Source: Streptomyces brasiliensis (GTDB lineage: Bacteria; Actinomycetota; Actinomycetes; Streptomycetales; Streptomycetaceae). From it: 64,000 bases of DNA. A program made the position numbers and the translations under genes. Shown here in pieces: positions 26,665-35,534 of the stretch. The notes below the pieces were generated by a model. That model saw only the letters and a program-made list of their open reading frames with translations, made no database searches and was not told the origin of the DNA. The first letter of the stretch is position 1; every line of letters begins with the position of its first letter. Where the stretch lies: positions 29,449 to 93,448 of the forward strand of contig NZ_BMQA01000032.1 of assembly GCF_014647875.1 (NCBI RefSeq), given 5' to 3'.

Positions 26665-28500
26665 ATGTCTGTCAGGGTAGATGGGGAAATGTCGGGCGAG
26701 GTTCCGAGCCGATCCAGCGTGGCGCGGCGCATAGTGCGCGGCCCGCGTCCCGAGGCCGTCCCCACCCTCGTCGCCAGGGCGTGCGCCCTCGTGGGCGTCC
26801 TGGACATCGCAGCGGGCGTCTTCCCGCGCTTCCGTCACAGCCGTATGCACGCCATGGCCGAGGTGCTGCCCGGCGCGCTCGGCCCGTTCGCGGCGGCGCT
26901 CTCGCTCAGCACCGGCGTGCTGTTGCTCCTGCTCGCGCACGGGCTCAGGCGGCGCAAGCGGCGGGCGTGGCGGGCCGCGGTCGCACTCCTGCCGGCCGGG
27001 GCGGTCGCGCAGTTCACGTACCGGCACTCCGTCATCGGGGTCCTCATCTCGCTCGCGCTGCTCGTGCCCCTGCTCCTCCATCGCGACGAGTTCGCGGCCC
27101 TGCCCGACCCGCGCAGCCGTTGGCGCGCGCTCGCCAACTTCGTCCTCATGGGCGCCGGTTCGCTCGTCCTGGGGCTGATCGTCGTCAGCGTCCATCCGAA
27201 GCGGACGATCGGCGACCCCAGCGTGGCCGACCGCCTGACCCACGTCCTGTACGGCCTGTTCGGCTTCGAGGGCCCGGTGGACTACCAGGGCAGCACCTCC
27301 TGGACCGTCGCCTTCTCGCTCGGCGCCCTCGGCCTGCTCACCGCGGTCACCACCATCTATCTGGCCTTCCGCCCCGAACACCCGGCCGCGCAACTCACCG
27401 CGCAGGACGAGGCCCACTTGCGCGCGCTCCTGGACAAGCACGGCGGCCGCGACTCCCTCGGCCACTTCGCGCTGCGCCGCGACAAGGCGGTCGTGTTCTC
27501 GCCCAGCGGCAAGGCCGCGGTGACCTACCGGGTCGTGTCCGGCGTGATGCTCGCCAGCGGTGACCCGATCGGCGACGTCGAGGCCTGGCCGGGCGCCATC
27601 GAACGCTTCATGGACGAGGCCAAGGCCCACTCCTGGACGCCCGCCGTGATGGGCTGCTCGGAGACGGGCGGCGAGGTGTGGACCCGCGAGACCGGCCTGG
27701 ACGCCCTCGAACTGGGCGACGAGGCGGTGGTCGACGTCGCGGATTTCTCGCTCGCCGGACGCGCGATGCGCAACGTGCGCCAGATGGTCAAGCGCATCGA
27801 GCGGGCCGGCTACGCAACCCGGGTACGACGCATCCGTGACCTCGGCGACGCCGAACTCGAGCGGATACGGCGGGCCGCGGAGGACTGGCGCGGCACCGAC
27901 ACCGAGCGCGGCTTCTCCATGGCGCTCGGCCGCATCGGCGACCCGGCCGACGGCGACTGCCTGATCGCCACCGCGCACAAGGCCGAGGGCGAGCCCGGTC
28001 CGTACGGCGATCTGAAGGCGATCCTGCACTTCGTGCCCTGGGGCACGGACGGCGTCTCCCTGGATCTGATGCGCCGCGACCGGTCGGCGGACCCCGGCAT
28101 GAACGAGCTGCTGATCGTCGCCGCGCTCCAGGCCGCGCCGAAGCTCGGCATCAGCCGGGTCTCGCTCAACTTCGCGATGTTCCGCTCGGCGCTGGCGCGC
28201 GGCGAGAAGATCGGCGCGGGGCCGGTGCTGCGCGCCTGGCGCGGGCTGCTGGTGTTCCTGTCGCGATGGTTCCAGATCGAGTCTCTGTACAAGTTCAACG
28301 CGAAGTTCCAGCCCCGCTGGGAGCCTCGCTTCGTCGTCTACCGCGCCTCCGGCGACCTGCCGCGCATCGGCCTCGCCGCCCTGCAGGCGGAGGGCTTCGT
28401 CGACGTCGCCCTGCCGCTGCCACGCTTCCTGCGCCGCCGTACAGCCGTCGCGCGCCCGTGCGCCCACGGGCCGGCCGAACGGGACGTGCGCGCGGCGTGA
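26665..28500 (+). CDS. MprF/LysX-like lysyl-phosphatidylglycerol synthase family protein (DUF2156)
   Basis: The N-terminal half has about five membrane helices (residues about 40-235). The C-terminal half is a DUF2156 tandem-GNAT domain, as in aminoacyl-phosphatidylglycerol synthases (MVKRIERAGYATRVRRIRDL, LKAILHFVPWGTDGVSLDLM, SLNFAMFRSALARGE). It probably transfers an amino acid from aminoacyl-tRNA to phosphatidylglycerol, making the membrane less anionic and more resistant to cationic peptides; donor unknown. The start is uncertain: ATG 26665 (MSVRVDGEMSG) or 26689 (MSGEVPSRS), giving 611 or 603 aa. A 7-bp stem-loop (26559-26581) lies in the divergent promoter region. Confidence 0.88.
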   Translation: MSVRVDGEMSGEVPSRSSVARRIVRGPRPEAVPTLVARACALVGVLDIAAGVFPRFRHSRMHAMAEVLPGALGPFAAALSLSTGVLLLLLAHGLRRRKRRAWRAAVALLPAGAVAQFTYRHSVIGVLISLALLVPLLLHRDEFAALPDPRSRWRALANFVLMGAGSLVLGLIVVSVHPKRTIGDPSVADRLTHVLYGLFGFEGPVDYQGSTSWTVAFSLGALGLLTAVTTIYLAFRPEHPAAQLTAQDEAHLRALLDKHGGRDSLGHFALRRDKAVVFSPSGKAAVTYRVVSGVMLASGDPIGDVEAWPGAIERFMDEAKAHSWTPAVMGCSETGGEVWTRETGLDALELGDEAVVDVADFSLAGRAMRNVRQMVKRIERAGYATRVRRIRDLGDAELERIRRAAEDWRGTDTERGFSMALGRIGDPADGDCLIATAHKAEGEPGPYGDLKAILHFVPWGTDGVSLDLMRRDRSADPGMNELLIVAALQAAPKLGISRVSLNFAMFRSALARGEKIGAGPVLRAWRGLLVFLSRWFQIESLYKFNAKFQPRWEPRFVVYRASGDLPRIGLAALQAEGFVDVALPLPRFLRRRTAVARPCAHGPAERDVRAA

Positions 28501-28596
28501 CCCCGGACAGGCCCGGGCGGAAGCCCTCCCCCTCCACCGGGGCTTCCGCCCGGGCCGCACGCTCTGACGGCCCCGCCCGGGGCCTACGCTGAACAT

Positions 28597-29574
28597 ATGA
28601 GCAACCAGAGCAGCGGGCGCGGCCGAGTCGCGGGCCTTCCGACGTGGGACCGCTGCGCGGTCATGGGCGTCGTGAACGTGACCCCCGACTCCTTCTCGGA
28701 CGGCGGCCGCTACTTCGACACGACGGCCGCCGTCAAGCACGGACTCGACCTCGTCGCCCAGGGTGCCGACCTGATCGACGTCGGCGGCGAGTCCACCCGC
28801 CCCGGCGCCACCCGCGTCGACGAGGCGGAGGAACTGCGGCGCGTCATCCCCGTCGTCCGCGGCCTCGCCTCCGAGGGCGTCACTGTCTCCGTCGACACCA
28901 TGCGCGCCTCCGTCGCGGAACGCTCCCTCGCGGCCGGTGCCGCCCTCGTCAACGACGTCAGCGGCGGCCTCGCCGACCCCGCGATGATCCCCGTCGTCGC
29001 GGACGCCGGCGCCCCCTTCGTGGTCATGCACTGGCGCGGCTTCCTGGAGGGCGGCAACGTCGAGGGCGTCTACGCCGACGTCGTTTCCGAAGTCGTCGAC
29101 GAACTGCACACGCGCGTGGCGGCCGTTCTGGAAGGCGGCATCGCCCCCGACCGCGTCGTCGTCGACCCCGGCCTCGGCTTCTCCAAGGACTCCGACCACG
29201 ACCTGGCCCTCCTCGCCCACCTCGACCGTCTGCACGCCCTGGGCCACCCCCTGCTCGTCGCCGCCTCCCGCAAGCGCTTCCTCGGCCGCGTCCTCGCCGG
29301 ACCGGAGGGAGCACCCCCACCGGCCCGCGAGCGCGACGCCGCCACGGCCGCCGTCTCCGCCCTCGCCGCACACGCCGGCGCATGGGCGGTCCGAGTCCAC
29401 GAGGTCCGCGCCACGGCGGACGCGGTACGCGTCGCACGGGCGGTGGAGGAGGCGCGTACGGCGGGTGGCGCGCCGGGCGCGGACAACACGCTCAGGGCGC
29501 ACGCGACCCAACACACGCCCCCCGCCACCCCCACCGAAGCGCCGCAGGCCCCCGGTGCTGAGGGAGACCGGTGA
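28597..29574 (+). CDS. folP: Dihydropteroate synthase
   Basis: Condenses p-aminobenzoate with dihydropterin pyrophosphate; the sulfonamide target. All signatures are present: MGVVNVTPDSFSDGG near residue 23, DVGGESTRPGA near 60, VSVDT, NDVSGG, DPGLGFSKDSDH, and the C-terminal SRKRFLG and VRVHEVRATADAVRVA. A 35-residue Pro/Ala tail follows the domain. 325 aa. The ATG at 28597 (MSNQSSGRGR) opens the folP-NTF2-folB-folK series; its stop overlaps the next GTG by 4 bp. Confidence 0.96.
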   Translation: MSNQSSGRGRVAGLPTWDRCAVMGVVNVTPDSFSDGGRYFDTTAAVKHGLDLVAQGADLIDVGGESTRPGATRVDEAEELRRVIPVVRGLASEGVTVSVDTMRASVAERSLAAGAALVNDVSGGLADPAMIPVVADAGAPFVVMHWRGFLEGGNVEGVYADVVSEVVDELHTRVAAVLEGGIAPDRVVVDPGLGFSKDSDHDLALLAHLDRLHALGHPLLVAASRKRFLGRVLAGPEGAPPPARERDAATAAVSALAAHAGAWAVRVHEVRATADAVRVARAVEEARTAGGAPGADNTLRAHATQHTPPATPTEAPQAPGAEGDR

Positions 29575-30074
29575 GCGCCCCCCACACCGATGTCGAGCAG
29601 GTCGAGCTCGCCAACACCGCCTACTACGAGGCGATGGAGCGCGGGGACTTCGAGGAGGTGTCCGGGCTCTGGCTCTCGCCGTCCGACCTGGGCATCGACG
29701 AGGAGTACCACGACCCGGCGGACGCGGGCGTGGTCTCCTGCGTGCACCCCGGCTGGCCGGTGCTCACGGGCCGTGGCGAGGTCCTCAGGTCGTACGCGCT
29801 GATCATGGCGAACACCGACTACATCCAGTTCTTCCTCACCGACGTGCACGTCTCTGTCACCGGCGACACCGCCGTGGTGACCTGCACCGAGAACATCCTC
29901 AGCGGCGGCCCCGCGCCCGAGGGCGGCTCGGAGCTCGGCCCCCTCGTGGGCCAGCTCGTCGTGGCCACGAACCTCTTCCGGCGCACCCCCGACGGCTGGA
30001 AACTCTGGTCCCACCACGCCTCCCCCGTACTCACCGAAACCGACGAGGACGAGGGCGACGACACGCCGTCCTGA
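29571..30074 (+). CDS. SnoaL/NTF2-like (nuclear transport factor 2 family) protein
   Basis: A single NTF2-like cone fold (residues about 8-145: ANTAYYEAMERGDFEEVSGL, GWPVLTGRGEVLRSYALIMA, VHVSVTGDTAVVTCTENI, NLFRRTPDGWKLWSHHASP). No catalytic residues can be assigned. 167 aa with an acidic tail. The GTG start overlaps the folP stop (GTGA), a position kept, from memory, in streptomycete folate clusters. An accessory role in folate metabolism is conceivable but unproven. Confidence 0.88.
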   Translation: MSAPHTDVEQVELANTAYYEAMERGDFEEVSGLWLSPSDLGIDEEYHDPADAGVVSCVHPGWPVLTGRGEVLRSYALIMANTDYIQFFLTDVHVSVTGDTAVVTCTENILSGGPAPEGGSELGPLVGQLVVATNLFRRTPDGWKLWSHHASPVLTETDEDEGDDTPS

Positions 30075-30322
30075 GGGGCAGACGCACTGCTGGAGACCGG
30101 GAAGTGGTTGGAATCACCTACCCCGGGGTAGGTGCGGCTACCAGCCCCTGAGCCGCCGGGTTCCCCAGGGGAAACGCGTGATGAACCCTCGCGGCCCCGG
30201 GCCGGACCCAGGCACCCGTGAACCGGCTCTGTCAGTGTCCGCAGGTAGATTCGTCTGTGGCCGGTGTGCCGTCCGCACGCGGTACGACCCGGCCGTCACC
30301 GACGATTGCAGGAGTGATTCGC

Positions 30323-30682
30323 GTGGATCGTGTCGCGCTGCGCGGCCTGAAGGCCCGTGGGCACCACGGGGTGTTCCCCAAGGAACGCGAGGAAGGCCAG
30401 ACCTTCATCGTGGACCTCGTCCTGGGCCTGGACACCCGGCCCGCCGCGGCCGACGACGACCTGGCGAAGACCGTGCACTACGGCATCGTGGCCGAGGAGG
30501 TCGTGGCCGTGGTCGAGGGCGAGCCGGTGAACCTGATCGAGACCCTCGCAGAGCGCATCGCCCAGACCTGCCTGAAGCACGAAGGGGTCCAGGAGGTCGA
30601 GGTCTGCGTCCACAAACCGGACGCACCGATCACCGTCCCCTTCGACGACGTGACCGTCACCATCATCCGGAGCCGAGTATGA
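30323..30682 (+). CDS. folB: Dihydroneopterin aldolase
   Basis: Forms 6-hydroxymethyl-dihydropterin. Short T-fold protein of 119 aa with DRVALRGLKARGHHGVFPKE, the catalytic Lys/Glu context (CVHKPDAPI) and the LIETLAERIAQTCL segment. The start is the GTG at 30323, because AGGAG is 8 nt upstream and the product aligns at MDRVALRG; the open frame extends to 30218 without coding character. The stop overlaps the folK ATG (ATGA), so FolB and FolK, consecutive enzymes, are coupled. Confidence 0.95.
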   Translation: MDRVALRGLKARGHHGVFPKEREEGQTFIVDLVLGLDTRPAAADDDLAKTVHYGIVAEEVVAVVEGEPVNLIETLAERIAQTCLKHEGVQEVEVCVHKPDAPITVPFDDVTVTIIRSRV

Positions 30683-31290
30683 CCACATCCTTCTCGCACG
30701 GCCCCACCGACCCGACCGTCCAGCCGGTCCCCGCCTCCGTCGTCGAGAAGGTCGACGCCGCCGACACCACCCTCCAGAACCCGAAGTGGGCCGTACTCTC
30801 CCTCGGCTCCAACCTCGGCAACCGCCTGGAGACCCTGCAGGGCGCCGTCGACGCCATGGAAGACACCCCCGGCGTCCGTATCAAGGCGGTCTCGCCCGTG
30901 TACGAGACGGAGCCGTGGGGCGTCGAGCCCGGCAGCCAACCGTCGTACTACAACGCGGTCGTGGTCCTGAAGACCACGCTCCCTCCGTCCTCCCTGCTGG
31001 AGCGCGCGCACGCCGTCGAGGAGGCCTTCAACCGCGTACGGGACGAGCGCTGGGGCCCGCGCACCCTCGACGTCGACATCGTCGCGTACGCCGACGTCGT
31101 CTCCGACGACCCGCAGCTCACCCTCCCGCACCCGCGCGCCCACGAGCGCGCGTTCGTGCTGGCGCCCTGGCACGATCTCGACCCCGAGGCGCAGCTGCCC
31201 GGCCGGGGCACGGTGGCCGACCTTCTGCACTCCGTCACCCGCGAAGGTGTCGAAGCCCGCGCGGACCTGGAACTCCGACTGCCCGAGTAG
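30679..31290 (+). CDS. folK: 2-amino-4-hydroxy-6-hydroxymethyldihydropteridine pyrophosphokinase
   Basis: Transfers pyrophosphate from ATP to the FolB product, giving the substrate of FolP. HPPK motifs: LSLGSNLGNRLETLQ, SPVYETEPWG, PSYYNAVV, RWGPRTLDVDIVAY, LPHPRAHERAFVLAPW. A 35-residue non-catalytic N-terminal extension (MTTSFSHGPTDPTVQP) precedes the domain, usual in streptomycetes. 203 aa. It starts inside the folB stop. Confidence 0.96.
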   Translation: MTTSFSHGPTDPTVQPVPASVVEKVDAADTTLQNPKWAVLSLGSNLGNRLETLQGAVDAMEDTPGVRIKAVSPVYETEPWGVEPGSQPSYYNAVVVLKTTLPPSSLLERAHAVEEAFNRVRDERWGPRTLDVDIVAYADVVSDDPQLTLPHPRAHERAFVLAPWHDLDPEAQLPGRGTVADLLHSVTREGVEARADLELRLPE

Positions 31291-31373
31291 TCGTTAAGGT
31301 CGAGACGACCGCGGGACGGGCACACTGGGGTGGGCCGCCGACGACCACAGTGCGGGGGAGCTGAAGGAACACC

Positions 31374-31862
31374 GTGAAAGAGCTGCGCATCAGGATGCTG
31401 GCGGGCGTGTTCGTCGTGGCGGGAGTGCTGTCCTGGGCGGGCGCCCGCCTGTGGAACTCGGTGGGGACGCTCCCCAGCGTCCCTCTGGCCGCCCCCATCG
31501 TCCTCGCGCTGATCGCGGTGGTCCTGCTGTCCACGGCGCTGTCGCTGCGCGCCCGCCTCAAGGCCCAGCGCGAGCGCCGTCCCGGCGCGAAGGGCGTCGA
31601 CCCGCTGATGGCCGCCCGCGCGGTCGTCTTCGGCCAGGCCAGCGCCCTGGTGGCGGCCCTGGTCGCCGGGATGTACGGCGGCACGGGCGTGTTCCTGCTG
31701 GAACAGCTGGACATCCCGGCCCGCCGCGACCAGGCCTTCTACGCCGGTTTCTCAGTGGTGGCGGGCATCGGCGTGATAGCGGCGGCCATCTTCCTGGAGC
31801 GGGTATGCAAGCTGCCGGATGACGACGAGCACGATGGGCCGGGGACGGCGCCGACGATGTGA
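31374..31862 (+). CDS. DUF3180 family four-helix membrane protein
   Basis: Four hydrophobic segments (residues about 7-25, 38-60, 82-102, 120-142) with a basic cytosolic loop (RARLKAQRERRPGAKG) between the second and third. DUF3180 members characteristically follow folK in actinobacteria. The function is unknown. 162 aa. The GTG at 31374 follows a GGAG-containing leader (ctgaaggaacacc). It is the last gene of the folP series and converges on folE. Confidence 0.88.
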   Translation: MKELRIRMLAGVFVVAGVLSWAGARLWNSVGTLPSVPLAAPIVLALIAVVLLSTALSLRARLKAQRERRPGAKGVDPLMAARAVVFGQASALVAALVAGMYGGTGVFLLEQLDIPARRDQAFYAGFSVVAGIGVIAAAIFLERVCKLPDDDEHDGPGTAPTM

Positions 31863-31932
31863 GCCGCCAACGGCTCTCACCAGCTGCTTGCTGGGCAGCC
31901 CGTACCCCACCAATACCCCACTGACAATCGGG

Positions 31933-32538
31933 TCAGCGCGCCAGTATCAGACTCATCGCCTCGGCCCGACTCGTAGCGTCCCGGAGCTGTCCCCGTACAG
32001 CCGACGTCGTCGTCTTCGCGCCCGGCTTGCGGATGCCCCGGACCGACATGCACATGTGCTCGGCCTCGATGACGACGATCACGCCCCGCGCCTCGAGGAT
32101 CCGTACGAGGGAGTCGGCGATCTGCGTGGTGAGCCGTTCCTGCACCTGAAGACGACGAGCGAACACCTCGACCAGCCGCGCCAGCTTCGACAGCCCTGTG
32201 ATCTTGCCCGTCTCCGCCGGGATGTACCCCACGTGGGCCACGCCGTGGAATGGCAGCATGTGGTGCTCGCACAAAGATACGATTTCGATGTCCTTCACCA
32301 GGACCATCTCATCGTGCCCGAGGTCGAACGTGGTCGTCAGCACGTCCTCGGGTTCCTGTGTGAGGCCCACCAGCAACTCGCGATACGCCCGCGCCACTCG
32401 CGCCGGCGTGTCCCGGAGGCCCTCGCGGTCCGGGTCCTCGCCGACCGCGATCAGGAGTTCGCGTACGGCGTTCTCGGCGCGCTTCTCGTCGAACTCGCCG
32501 ATGGTGCCCTCGCTGTCCAGCGTCACGGGGTCGGTCAT
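31933..32538 (-). CDS. folE: GTP cyclohydrolase I
   Basis: First enzyme of tetrahydrofolate synthesis, GTP to dihydroneopterin triphosphate. The zinc ligands and active site are visible: SLCEHHMLPFHG (Cys, His-His), GLSKLARLVEVFARRLQVQE, and EAEHMCMSVRGIRKPG with the second Cys. 201 aa. I chose the ATG at 32538 (MTDPVTLDSEG), which has GAGGCACC upstream; the frame continues to 32565. It faces the folP-folB-folK series, so the folate genes are split into two convergent units. It starts 43 bp beyond the ftsH terminator. Confidence 0.97.
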   Translation of the reverse strand: MTDPVTLDSEGTIGEFDEKRAENAVRELLIAVGEDPDREGLRDTPARVARAYRELLVGLTQEPEDVLTTTFDLGHDEMVLVKDIEIVSLCEHHMLPFHGVAHVGYIPAETGKITGLSKLARLVEVFARRLQVQERLTTQIADSLVRILEARGVIVVIEAEHMCMSVRGIRKPGAKTTTSAVRGQLRDATSRAEAMSLILAR

Positions 32539-32580
32539 CTGGTGCCTCGTTCCTGTGTCTCTCACGTGCGGACATGCGCA

Positions 32581-32620
32581 ATGCCGCGCCCCCCAGGCTA
32601 GAACCTGGGGTGCGCGGCAT
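32581..32620 (-). terminator. Strong stem-loop after ftsH
   Basis: A 17-bp stem with one mismatch (32581-32597 with 32604-32620) and a 6-nt loop sits 40 bp past the ftsH stop and just before the folE ribosome site. There is no T-run, as is common for Streptomyces terminators. Confidence 0.7.
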
Positions 32621-32659
32621 ACATTCCGGGCCCGGTGTGTGGTCGCCGGGCCGGGCGGG

Positions 32660-34699
32660 TCAGCGCTCGGGGCGGTCCTCCGGGGACTGCTCCGTCAGCG
32701 GGGCGGCCTCCGTCGCCGTGGACTTGGCCGTGCTGATCGCCGGCGTCGCGCCGTTCGCCCCGTTGGTCAGTGCCAGCTCCTTCGGGGAGAGCACCGGCGG
32801 GCGGGTGGACGGCGTACGGCGGGAGGAACCGGTCCAGGCGGGCCGGGGCGGCCGCTTGACGATGGGCGCGAAGACCTCGGCGATCTCCTCCTTGCCCAGG
32901 GTCTCCTTCTCGAGAAGGGCCAGGACGAGGTTGTCGAGGACGTCGCGGTTCTCCACCAGGATCTCCCAGGCTTCGTTGTGCGCGTTCTCGATGAGCTTCT
33001 TGACTTCCTCGTCCACCAGTGCGGCGACCTCTTCCGAGTAGTCGCGCTGGTGAGCCATCTCACGTCCGAGGAACGGCTCGGTGTTGTCGCCGCCGAACTT
33101 GATGGCGCCCAGGCGCTCGGTCATGCCGTACTGGGTGACCATCGCGCGGGCGGTGGCGGTGGCCTTCTCGATGTCGTTCGCGGCGCCCGTGGTCGGGTCG
33201 TGGAAGACCAGTTCCTCGGCCGCGCGGCCGCCCAGCATGTAGGCCAGCTGGTCCAGCATCTCGTTGCGCGTGGTCGAGTACTTGTCCTCGTCCGGAAGCA
33301 CCATCGTGTAGCCGAGGGCGCGGCCGCGGGACAGGATCGTGATCTTGTGGACCGGGTCGGAGTTCGGGGAGGCCGCCGCGACCAGGGCGTGACCGCCCTC
33401 GTGGTACGCGGTGATCTTCTTCTCCTTGTCCGACATGATCCGGGTCCGCTTCTGCGGGCCCGCGACCACGCGGTCGATCGCCTCGTCGAGCATCTGGTTG
33501 TCGATGAGCTTCTTGTCGCTGCGGGCCGTGAGCAGGGCGGCCTCGTTGAGGACGTTGCTCAGGTCCGCGCCGGTGAAGCCCGGGGTGCGGCGCGCGACGG
33601 CGGACAGGTCGACGTCGGGGGCGACCGGCTTGCCCTTCTGGTGGACCTTGAGGATCTCCAGACGGCCCTGCATGTCCGGGCGGTCGACCGCGATCTGGCG
33701 GTCGAAGCGGCCGGGGCGCAGGAGGGCCGGGTCGAGGATGTCCGGTCGGTTGGTCGCGGCGATCAGGATCACGCCGCCCTTGACGTCGAAGCCGTCCATC
33801 TCGACGAGCAGCTGGTTCAGGGTCTGCTCGCGCTCGTCGTGACCGCCGCCGAGGCCGGCGCCGCGGTGGCGGCCGACCGCGTCGATCTCGTCGACGAAGA
33901 CGATCGCCGGCGCGTTGGCCTTGGCCTGCTCGAAGAGGTCACGGACTCGGGAGGCACCGACACCGACGAACATCTCGACGAAGTCGGAACCGGAGATCGA
34001 GTAGAACGGGACCCCTGCCTCGCCGGCGACGGCACGCGCGAGGAGCGTCTTGCCGGTGCCGGGCGGGCCGTAGAGCAGCACTCCCTTGGGGATCTTGGCA
34101 CCGACGGCCTGGAACTTCGCGGGCTCCTGGAGGAACTCCTTGATCTCGTGGAGCTCCTCGACGGCCTCGTCCGCGCCGGCGACGTCGGTGAACGTGGTCT
34201 TGGGGGTGTCCTTGGTGATGAGCTTGGCCTTGGACTTCCCGAAGTTCATGACCCGGGAGCCGCCGCCCTGCATCTGGTTCATCAGGAACAGGAAGACGAC
34301 CACGATCAGGACGAAGGGCAGCAGCGAGAGCAGGACGCCCACGAAGGGGTTCTGCTTGGACGGCGAGACCGTGTAGCCGTCCGGGATCTGCTTCTGCTCG
34401 AACTTGGTCTGCAGGGTGCCGGCGATGGTCACGCCCTGGTCGCCGATGTAGCTCGCCTGGATCTTCGAGCTGCCGTCGACCTTCTGACCGTCCTTGAGCG
34501 TGACCTTGACGGTCTGCTCGTCACCGGTGGTGAGCTTGGCCGACTGCACGCGGTTGTCGTTGATCGCCGCCACGACCTGGCCGGTGTCCACCGTCTTGTA
34601 GCCGCCGGACGAGCCGACGACCTGCATCAACACGACCACGGCAAGGACGGCCAGCACGATCCACATGACCGGCCCACGGAAGTATCGCTTCACGTCCAT
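32660..34699 (-). CDS. ftsH: ATP-dependent zinc metalloprotease FtsH
   Basis: A membrane AAA+ protease for quality control of membrane and regulatory proteins. Two membrane helices (residues about 8-27 and 112-132) flank the extracytoplasmic domain. AAA motifs: Walker A GPPGTGKT, Walker B IVFVDEIDAVG, second region of homology ATNRPDILDPALLRPGRFDR. The zinc site is HEGGH (HExxH) with the distal Asp in GAANDIEKAT. The C-terminal 50 residues are Thr/Pro/Ala-rich. 679 aa from the ATG at 34699 (MDVKRYFRGP), the usual family start; an ATG at 34735 would add 12 residues. Confidence 0.97.
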   Translation of the reverse strand: MDVKRYFRGPVMWIVLAVLAVVVLMQVVGSSGGYKTVDTGQVVAAINDNRVQSAKLTTGDEQTVKVTLKDGQKVDGSSKIQASYIGDQGVTIAGTLQTKFEQKQIPDGYTVSPSKQNPFVGVLLSLLPFVLIVVVFLFLMNQMQGGGSRVMNFGKSKAKLITKDTPKTTFTDVAGADEAVEELHEIKEFLQEPAKFQAVGAKIPKGVLLYGPPGTGKTLLARAVAGEAGVPFYSISGSDFVEMFVGVGASRVRDLFEQAKANAPAIVFVDEIDAVGRHRGAGLGGGHDEREQTLNQLLVEMDGFDVKGGVILIAATNRPDILDPALLRPGRFDRQIAVDRPDMQGRLEILKVHQKGKPVAPDVDLSAVARRTPGFTGADLSNVLNEAALLTARSDKKLIDNQMLDEAIDRVVAGPQKRTRIMSDKEKKITAYHEGGHALVAAASPNSDPVHKITILSRGRALGYTMVLPDEDKYSTTRNEMLDQLAYMLGGRAAEELVFHDPTTGAANDIEKATATARAMVTQYGMTERLGAIKFGGDNTEPFLGREMAHQRDYSEEVAALVDEEVKKLIENAHNEAWEILVENRDVLDNLVLALLEKETLGKEEIAEVFAPIVKRPPRPAWTGSSRRTPSTRPPVLSPKELALTNGANGATPAISTAKSTATEAAPLTEQSPEDRPER

Positions 34700-34908
34700 C
34701 CATACGGAGCGGTGCCGCCCCGTCCCTCCTGCCATAGTGAGTTTGATAAGACAGTTCTTCTGACGGTACCCCAGCATTGTTGCCCGAAGTCGCCCGGGCG
34801 GCTGACAATCCCGTCTCTGCATGCTCCAACGGCGCGAAACCCGCTGGGGTTCCCGATCGTCCTACAAAGCTTGTGGCCTTGTGGGGCCGTGCCCGTCCGG
34901 GGAGGGGC

Positions 34909-35469
34909 TCAGCCGCCGTAGACGTGAGGCGCGAGCGTACCGACGAACGGAAGATTCCGGTACTTCTCGGCGTAGTCGAGGCCGTAGCCGACGACGAACT
35001 CGTTGGGGATGTCGAAGCCGACCCACTCGACGTCGATGGCGACCTTGGCGGCGTCCGGCTTGCGCAGCAGCGTGCACACCTTGAGCGAGTCGGGCTCGCG
35101 GGAGCCGAGGTTCGACAGCAGCCAGGACAGGGTCAGGCCTGAGTCGATGATGTCCTCGACGATGAGGACGTGCCGGCCCTTGATGTCGGTGTCGAGGTCC
35201 TTGAGGATCCGCACGACACCGGAGGACTGGGTGCCCGCGCCGTACGACGACACGGCCATCCAGTCCATGGTGACGGGGGTGGACAGCGCCCGGGCCAGAT
35301 CCGCCATGACCATGACGGCGCCCTTGAGGACTCCGACGATCAGCAGGTCCTTGCCCGCGTACTCCGCGTCGATCTTCGCGGCCAGCTCGGCCAGCTTCGC
35401 GTCGATCTCTTCCTTGGTGATGAGCACCTGCTGGAGGTCGGCACCCATGTCTTTCGCGTCCACCCGCAT
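34909..35469 (-). CDS. hpt: Hypoxanthine phosphoribosyltransferase
   Basis: Purine salvage: hypoxanthine or guanine plus PRPP to IMP or GMP. The type I PRTase PRPP loop is LIVEDIIDSGLTLSW; VGVLKGAVMVMADL, SSYGAGTQSSG (flexible loop) and WVGFDIPNEFVVGYGLDYAE (base-binding) are all present. 186 aa from the ATG at 35469; a GTG directly in front (35472) is possible. It lies between tilS and ftsH, the classical tilS-hpt-ftsH order conserved across Gram-positive bacteria. Confidence 0.97.
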   Translation of the reverse strand: MRVDAKDMGADLQQVLITKEEIDAKLAELAAKIDAEYAGKDLLIVGVLKGAVMVMADLARALSTPVTMDWMAVSSYGAGTQSSGVVRILKDLDTDIKGRHVLIVEDIIDSGLTLSWLLSNLGSREPDSLKVCTLLRKPDAAKVAIDVEWVGFDIPNEFVVGYGLDYAEKYRNLPFVGTLAPHVYGG

Positions 35470-35534
35470 CACTTTCGGTCGGTCGTCCCACCGGCTGCCC
35501 GGACCGTCGGAGGGTCACTCCGAGGGGTCGGGAT